The notes below the pieces were generated by a model, which did not search any database, was not told the DNA's origin, and saw only the letters and a list, made by a program, of their open reading frames with translations. The translations under genes and the position numbers were made by a program. This document shows positions 37,584 through 42,058 of a stretch of DNA of 42,058 nt, piece by piece. Origin of the DNA: Pseudomonadota bacterium (GTDB taxonomy: Bacteria; Pseudomonadota; Alphaproteobacteria; Rhizobiales; Pleomorphomonadaceae); contig JAGSYV010000032.1 of NCBI GenBank assembly GCA_018262505.1, positions 1-42,058 on the forward strand, given 5' to 3'. Position 1 is the first letter of the stretch. Each line of letters opens with the position of its first letter.

Positions 37584-37678
37584 TTATCCTCCCTCCATTC
37601 CGTCCTAGAAATCGTCTTGCCGGCATTCGAGGGAGACGCTCTCTGGCCGCTTATGTCGCCAGAGCGAGAATGATCCGT

Positions 37679-38428
37679 TCACTGCCCGATGGTCAGCTCG
37701 GCAACGAGGTCATAAGCGTCGTTGCGATAGAGCGCCGTCGACATTTCCATCACCCGGCCGGTATCGAAATAGGCGATGCGCTGCACCGAAAGCGCCGGCG
37801 ATCCTGGAGGGACGCCGAGCAGTTCGGTCTCATCGTCTTTGAGCAGAACAGCGGAAATGCGCTGATTGGCGCGGATCGGACGCACGCCGAGCTTCGCCAA
37901 CGCCAAATAGAGGGAATCATCGACGACATCGGGATCGGGGAGGATGTCGTCGGGCAGGCTGGTGCGCTCAAGGGCGATGGGCATGTCATTGGCCGTTCGT
38001 ATCCGGACCAGACGGGCAACACGCGCTTCGCTGGCTAGACCCAGCGTCATGGTTTCCTCCGGCGTTGGGAAAACCAAGCCCCGGCTGATCCAGCGCGAAC
38101 CGGCCTGCATGCCGCGCCGATGCATGTCGTCGGTGAATGACGTAAGACGCGACAACGGCTGCTGAAGGCGCTGAATCGGTTTGACCACGAAGGTGCCGGA
38201 ACCGCGCCGACGCACCAGCAATCCGTCAGCTACGAGCGTGTCGATCGCCTTGCGGACGGTGACGCGGCTGATCGCGGCAGCGTCGGCAATATCGCGTTCA
38301 GGCGGCAGAGCGTCGCCATGCTTAAGGCGACCAACGGTGATGGCATTCTCGATGACGGTCTTGAGCTTGAGATAGAGCGGGCCAACGCTGGCTGATTGCA
38401 GCTCTTCGAAGGGCAAGCTGCCATTCAT
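37679..38428 (-). CDS. GntR-family transcriptional regulator with UTRA domain
   Basis: A 249-residue HutC-subfamily regulator. The N-terminal winged helix-turn-helix is PLYLKLKTVIENAITVGRLKHGDALPPERDIADAAAISRVTVRKAIDTLVADGLLVRRRGSGTFV (about residues 17-81, given here as the domain span). The effector-binding UTRA domain follows, with IRTANDMPIALERTSLP near residue 143 and the ending VMEMSTALYRNDAYDLVAEL. The start at 38428 was chosen by domain fit; its ribosome-binding site is poor. It faces away from the Gfo/Idh operon, which it may regulate across the 516-bp spacer, and leads into the dgoK-like remnant. Confidence 0.88.
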   Translation of the reverse strand: MNGSLPFEELQSASVGPLYLKLKTVIENAITVGRLKHGDALPPERDIADAAAISRVTVRKAIDTLVADGLLVRRRGSGTFVVKPIQRLQQPLSRLTSFTDDMHRRGMQAGSRWISRGLVFPTPEETMTLGLASEARVARLVRIRTANDMPIALERTSLPDDILPDPDVVDDSLYLALAKLGVRPIRANQRISAVLLKDDETELLGVPPGSPALSVQRIAYFDTGRVMEMSTALYRNDAYDLVAELTIGQ

Positions 38429-38944
38429 ATCGACGGTCTCGACCCGTTCAGCGCTGTTCCGGGCATCGAGCCCGCTCCGGAGAGGTACGAAGGTCTGGCC
38501 ATCATCGATCCGTCTCCTTGGGTCCACCGCTAATACCAGCACGATACCAAGATCGAAAATAGTTTTCACCAAAAAACTAAAGGACAGGAAAATTCAGAGG
38601 GAAACTGTTTAATTTCAAATATTTATATCTGTATACCCATGATCGGCCTTGGTAATGGACTCGCGGCCTTTTTTGGTATTATTCTAGGGACAAATACGGT
38701 GGAGATGGCTCCGGCTTGTTCAAAAGCTGCTGCCAAACTCGACCTTCGGAACAGTTGACACGACGGTTTATCGCGGACCTGGAAAAAACAGACTCTCTCG
38801 GCATGCTGCCGCGAGAGAAGGTTCGTTTTTTGCCTTCGATATTGAATTCATTTTCATAATCAAAGCGGTAATCGGGGTTTTTGGTTGACCGCGGCAGTAT
38901 TTTACAGCAGTCTGCGAAAAAAAATTAGATAAGGGATCGTGTTC
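38429..38944. other. Long AT-rich non-coding region with hairpins
   Basis: The 516 bp between the GntR gene and the oxidoreductase gene are markedly more AT-rich than the rest of the window, and I see no gene in them. They include a candidate operator half-palindrome TGTATA near 38631. A GGCC...GGCC repeat followed by TTTTTT lies at about 38645-38677, and a stronger hairpin with a T-run at 38793-38831. The region probably carries the divergent promoters; a structured leader for the rightward operon is possible. Confidence 0.5.
38793..38831 (+). terminator. Terminator-like hairpin in the leader of the Gfo/Idh operon
   Basis: TCTCTCG-GCA pairs with TGC-CG-CGAGAGA (one 2-base bulge), followed seven bases later by a run of six T. 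It lies about 110 bp before the oxidoreductase start on the same strand and has no upstream rightward gene to terminate, so it may be an attenuator or the end of an unrecognised small RNA. Confidence 0.4.
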
Positions 38945-40117
38945 ATGAAGGTCGGCATCATCGGTCTGGGTTTCCGGCTTGGCTATCTCGGCGAAACACT
39001 CAAAGACATCGACCCAGACTTCGAAATCGTTGGTTATGTCGATCCGGAACCGGCTGGCTTGCCGCAGCTTGAGCGGGCCGGCATTTCGGCGGGGCGGAAG
39101 TTTGAAACTCCCGAGGAGCTGGTTGCCTCCAAAAACCTCGATCTCCTAATGATCGGTTCGCCGAACCATTTGCATCTCGAACATATCCGTGTGGGGCTCG
39201 CGGCAGGCCTTAAGGTTTTCTCGGAAAAGCCCATCGTTGCGTCGGTTGAGGAGAGTTACGAGCTTGCCCGACTGCTGGCCAAGCATGGCCACGACCGCCT
39301 GCTGGTCGGTTTGGTGCTGCGCTACTCGCCGCTTTATCGCGATCTACGCGCCGCGCAGGCATCGGGGTTACTTGGGGACATCGCCTCCATTGAGGCATCC
39401 GAGCACATCCCGCCTTATCACGGTGCTTTCTTCATGCGTGATTGGCGCCGCTACGCCCACTACACCGGCGGGTTCATGCTCGAAAAGTGCTGCCACGATC
39501 TCGACTTGTACAACGGCGTCATGGGAGTCCGCCCCCGCTTCGTTGCCAGCTTCGGCGGCCGTCGCAGCTTTACGCCAGCCAACGCGCCGCAGGCGCGGGG
39601 CGTCAACGACTTTGAAGTCTTCCATCGAAAGCCGAGCGGATGGATGGGCTCCGACAAGGTGTTCGACAGCGACGCCGACATCATCGATTTTCAGACCGCC
39701 ATCGTCGAATATGAGAACGGCGCCTCGCTCGCCTTCCACACCAATCTCAACGTACCCGATGACTACAGGCATTTTTGCGTCATCGGAGCCAAGGGAATGG
39801 CCGAGGGCGACTTCGTGCGGGGCTTTCTCAAGGTTCATCGCGCCATAGACAGCGAGAAGCTCATCGCCAACTCCTACGAGGCGCCCTCCGCCAAGTCGCA
39901 ACACTATGGGGCAGACGAGCAAATGGCCGCCGACGTCATTGCCCACGTCACCGAAGGGGCGCCTCTCCCGGTGTCGGCTCTCGATGCCATTGAGGCTGGC
40001 ATATTGGCGCTCGCCATGGATGAGGCGCGCATAGCGCACAAGGTGGTCGACCTCGCGCCGGTCTGGGTGACCTATGACGCCTGCCTCAACGGTACCACGC
40101 GATCGCTGAACGGCTGA
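38945..40117 (+). CDS. Gfo/Idh/MocA family oxidoreductase
   Basis: A 390-residue NAD(P)-dependent sugar or polyol dehydrogenase-like protein. The Rossmann N-terminus KVGIIGLGFRLGYLGETL (residues 2-19), family motif EKPIVASVEESYELARLL with the conserved Lys (about 98-115) and GGFMLEKCCHDLDLYNGVMG, with the catalytic His-Asp region, are all visible. It probably oxidises or epimerises the sugar brought in by the ABC transporter encoded next. The ATG at 38945 has AAGGGA eight bases upstream; a GTG at 38939 would sit too close to it. Substrate unknown. Confidence 0.9.
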   Translation: MKVGIIGLGFRLGYLGETLKDIDPDFEIVGYVDPEPAGLPQLERAGISAGRKFETPEELVASKNLDLLMIGSPNHLHLEHIRVGLAAGLKVFSEKPIVASVEESYELARLLAKHGHDRLLVGLVLRYSPLYRDLRAAQASGLLGDIASIEASEHIPPYHGAFFMRDWRRYAHYTGGFMLEKCCHDLDLYNGVMGVRPRFVASFGGRRSFTPANAPQARGVNDFEVFHRKPSGWMGSDKVFDSDADIIDFQTAIVEYENGASLAFHTNLNVPDDYRHFCVIGAKGMAEGDFVRGFLKVHRAIDSEKLIANSYEAPSAKSQHYGADEQMAADVIAHVTEGAPLPVSALDAIEAGILALAMDEARIAHKVVDLAPVWVTYDACLNGTTRSLNG

Positions 40118-40129
40118 GGGGGCGACAAC

Positions 40130-41014
40130 ATGAATGTCAGTCGAAGCGCCGCCATCTTTGCCTGGATGCTCCTGGCACCGGCTCTGATCTACGTCATCGC
40201 CATCGTTGCCTATCCTCTCGTCGATGCCGTCATTCTGTCGTTTACCGACGCGGCCCTCAAGAAGACGGTGAACTGGGTCGGTTGGGATAACTATATCCGG
40301 ATCTTCAAATCCGGCTTTGAGATCATCATTCTCCGCACCATGGTCTGGACCTTCTTCTCGGTCTCGATCAAGATGATCATCGGTGTACTTGGCGCGACGC
40401 TGTTGAATGCCGCAGTGCCGGGACGGGCGCTCTTCCGCGTGCTGACCATGCCCCCCTGGATTGTACCGATGGCCATCGGCATCTTCATGTGGGGCTGGAT
40501 GTACAATGGTCAGTTCGGCATGATTTCCGGCCTGCTGCAACGCTTCGGACTGGTGGATGGGCCGGTTGCCTTCCTCGCCTACGGATCGACCGCCTTCTGG
40601 GCTACCATCTTCACCGACGTGTGGATCGGCGTGCCGCTGGTCACCCTCTATATGCTGGCTGCCATCCAATCCATTCCCAAGGACCTTTACGAGGCCGCCT
40701 GGGTCGATGGTGCCAGTCGCCTGTATCGCCTGCGTCGCATCACCCTGCCGCTGATCTCCCCGTCGCTGATCACCATTTCGATGATCTCGCTGATTTCGAC
40801 CTTCAATTCGTTCGACATCATCTGGATCCTGACACGCGGCGGCCCGTCGGGTGAAACGACGACCATGATCATCGATACCTACAAGACCGCGTTCGGGTCC
40901 TACAAATATGGCGAGGGGTCTGCGCGAGTTGTGCTGGTGGGAATCTGCCTGTCGATCTTCTGCTTCTTCTACTTCCGCATTGTCAACAAACTGTCGGCTA
41001 CGCAGGAGCGCTGA
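40130..41014 (+). CDS. Sugar ABC transporter permease (MalF-like)
   Basis: A 294-residue CUT1 permease with six predicted membrane segments. The first is WMLLAPALIYVIAIVAYPLVDAVILSF. The EAA loop DLYEAAWVDGASRLYRLRRITLPLIS lies near residues 184-209, with ILTRGGPSGETTTMIIDTYKTAF after it, as in typical MalF-type subunits. It starts 12 bp after the oxidoreductase stop and pairs with the following MalG-like permease. Confidence 0.92.
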   Translation: MNVSRSAAIFAWMLLAPALIYVIAIVAYPLVDAVILSFTDAALKKTVNWVGWDNYIRIFKSGFEIIILRTMVWTFFSVSIKMIIGVLGATLLNAAVPGRALFRVLTMPPWIVPMAIGIFMWGWMYNGQFGMISGLLQRFGLVDGPVAFLAYGSTAFWATIFTDVWIGVPLVTLYMLAAIQSIPKDLYEAAWVDGASRLYRLRRITLPLISPSLITISMISLISTFNSFDIIWILTRGGPSGETTTMIIDTYKTAFGSYKYGEGSARVVLVGICLSIFCFFYFRIVNKLSATQER

Positions 41015-41017
41015 GCC

Positions 41018-41860
41018 ATGATCGACAAGTACACTTGGTACGAGAAGATCGGCATCTATCTCGGCATTTTCGTCTTTCTTGCCTTCGTGCTATCGCCCTT
41101 CGTGGAAGGCTTTCTCGTTTCGCTGAAGCCATTGCAGCAGCTGTTTTCGTCTCCTTACAGCTTCTGGCCGAAAGACGGATCGTTCGACGCCTATTTCCGC
41201 ATATGGCAGACTGTGCCGTTCCTGTGGCTCTACATCCTGAACGGCATCTTCATTGCCGCCGTCGCCACCTTTTTCGGCCTCTGCATGATCATCCCGGCCT
41301 CCTATGCGCTGGCCCGCATCGAGTTCCGCGGGCGGGGCACCATGCTAAGCGTCTTTCTGATGATCAACATGTTCTCCGGCGCCGTGTTGCTCATTCCGCT
41401 TTATCGCCTTATGCGAGCCACCGGGCTGCTCAACACCTACTTCGCCATGATCGTGCCGGGGACGGCTTTCATCCTCGGCACCGGCATCTGGTTGCTCAGG
41501 GCGTATATGCTTCGTATCCCCAAGGAGCTTGAGGAAGCCGCCTTTGCCGATGGCGCCAGCCGTTTCTACACATTCCGGCGCGTGGTTCTGCCGTTGGCCA
41601 TGCCAGGCATTTTGATCGCCGGCATCAACTGCTTTCTGACCGTCTATGCGCAGCAGTTCATCTACGCCCTGACGTTCAATTCGAAGTCGGAGTACATGCC
41701 GCTGTCGGTTGGTCTGTTCGCCTTCTTCGGTCGCCAGGAGGTTACCTGGAATGAACTGATGGCGGCCAGCATCGTCGGCATCACGCCGGTGATGATCGTC
41801 TTCTTTTTCTTGCAGAAATACCTCGTCGCGGGCCTCACCGCCGGCGCCGTGAAATCGTGA
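41018..41860 (+). CDS. Sugar ABC transporter permease (MalG-like)
   Basis: A 280-residue CUT1 permease. The EAA loop ELEEAAFADGASRFYTFRRVVLPLAMPG lies near residues 168-195, and the C-terminal LQKYLVAGLTAGAVKS is the standard MalG end. It begins three bases after the MalF-like gene. No ATPase gene of this operon lies within the window; it may follow the binding protein. Confidence 0.92.
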   Translation: MIDKYTWYEKIGIYLGIFVFLAFVLSPFVEGFLVSLKPLQQLFSSPYSFWPKDGSFDAYFRIWQTVPFLWLYILNGIFIAAVATFFGLCMIIPASYALARIEFRGRGTMLSVFLMINMFSGAVLLIPLYRLMRATGLLNTYFAMIVPGTAFILGTGIWLLRAYMLRIPKELEEAAFADGASRFYTFRRVVLPLAMPGILIAGINCFLTVYAQQFIYALTFNSKSEYMPLSVGLFAFFGRQEVTWNELMAASIVGITPVMIVFFFLQKYLVAGLTAGAVKS

Positions 41861-42010
41861 GAATTCCGTTCGGGGTGTAAGTCCGAATGAGATGCCGGCG
41901 CCGCAGCGGAGCCGGGTGTGGGTGAGAGAGCTCGAACCGCAGGATCATCGGCGAGCACTCTTTGATGACTGAAAAAACTCAACAAAATGAAAATCAGAGG
42001 AGAACAGTCA

Positions 42011-42058
42011 ATGTCTACGATGACGAAAGTAACGCTCGGTGCCGCTGCCATGTTGATG
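42011..42058 (+). CDS. Start of a probable sugar-binding protein (cut by window edge)
   Basis: Sixteen codons from an ATG with AGAGGAGA upstream: MSTMTKVTLGAAAMLM, which looks like the beginning of a signal peptide. The position after two CUT1 permeases suggests the periplasmic binding protein of the same transporter. The 150-bp spacer before it (41861-42010) contains a small TTCGG/CCGAA hairpin and no gene. Identity is inferred from context alone. Confidence 0.6.
   Translation, partial: MSTMTKVTLGAAAMLM

Overview
The window is GC-rich DNA of an alphaproteobacterial diazotroph. The protein styles point to Hyphomicrobiales; a Pleomorphomonas-like genus is my inference and was not searched. 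A compact nitrogen-fixation island of about 21 kb (roughly 16.1-37.4 kb) sits between sugar and amino-acid uptake operons.

Left flank (1-15.8 kb). An FliY/TcyJ-type amino-acid ABC operon comes first (ATPase cut by the window edge, permease, binding protein). Next is a sugar ABC operon (Tat-dependent binding protein, two permeases, MalK-type ATPase) that includes an ADP-dependent sugar kinase and an unassigned beta/alpha-barrel protein, with a divergent DeoR-family regulator. Then comes an frcBCA-like transporter with an AraB-like ribulokinase and a divergent ROK regulator.

Nif island. The regulator nifA is followed by five nif transcription units or modules: nifB-fdxN-nifZ-nifT-SIR2-like; nifH/nifD-nifK; nifE-nifN-nifX-DUF269-fdxB; a molybdenum module (DUF2478 protein divergent from mop-modD, then nifQ); and iscA-nifS-nifV-nifW-draT-draG. 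Five sigma54 -24/-12 promoters (before nifB, nifH, nifE, nifQ and iscA) are each paired with a NifA site of the form TGT-N10-ACA (one with a mismatch), so the island reads as one NifA/sigma54 regulon. NifA carries the Cys motif of oxygen-sensitive NifA proteins, and draT/draG indicate post-translational switching of Fe protein by ADP-ribosylation.

The most unusual feature is that nifH and nifD are one uninterrupted reading frame (21520-23946). Fe protein is joined to the MoFe alpha subunit by a linker of about 16 residues, although nifD keeps its own ribosome-binding site and ATG. One C fewer in a CCCC run at 22385-22388 would restore a normal nifH stop. The fusion is therefore either real, recent or recoded, or it is a one-base sequence error; reads at that site decide.

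Right flank (37.4-42 kb). A 25-codon remnant resembling the start of 2-dehydro-3-deoxygalactonokinase lies between draG and a GntR/UTRA regulator and may mark the island edge. It is followed by a 516-bp AT-rich non-coding region and a Gfo/Idh/MocA oxidoreductase with a sugar ABC transporter whose binding-protein gene runs off the window. No tRNA, rRNA, CRISPR array or insertion sequence was recognised.
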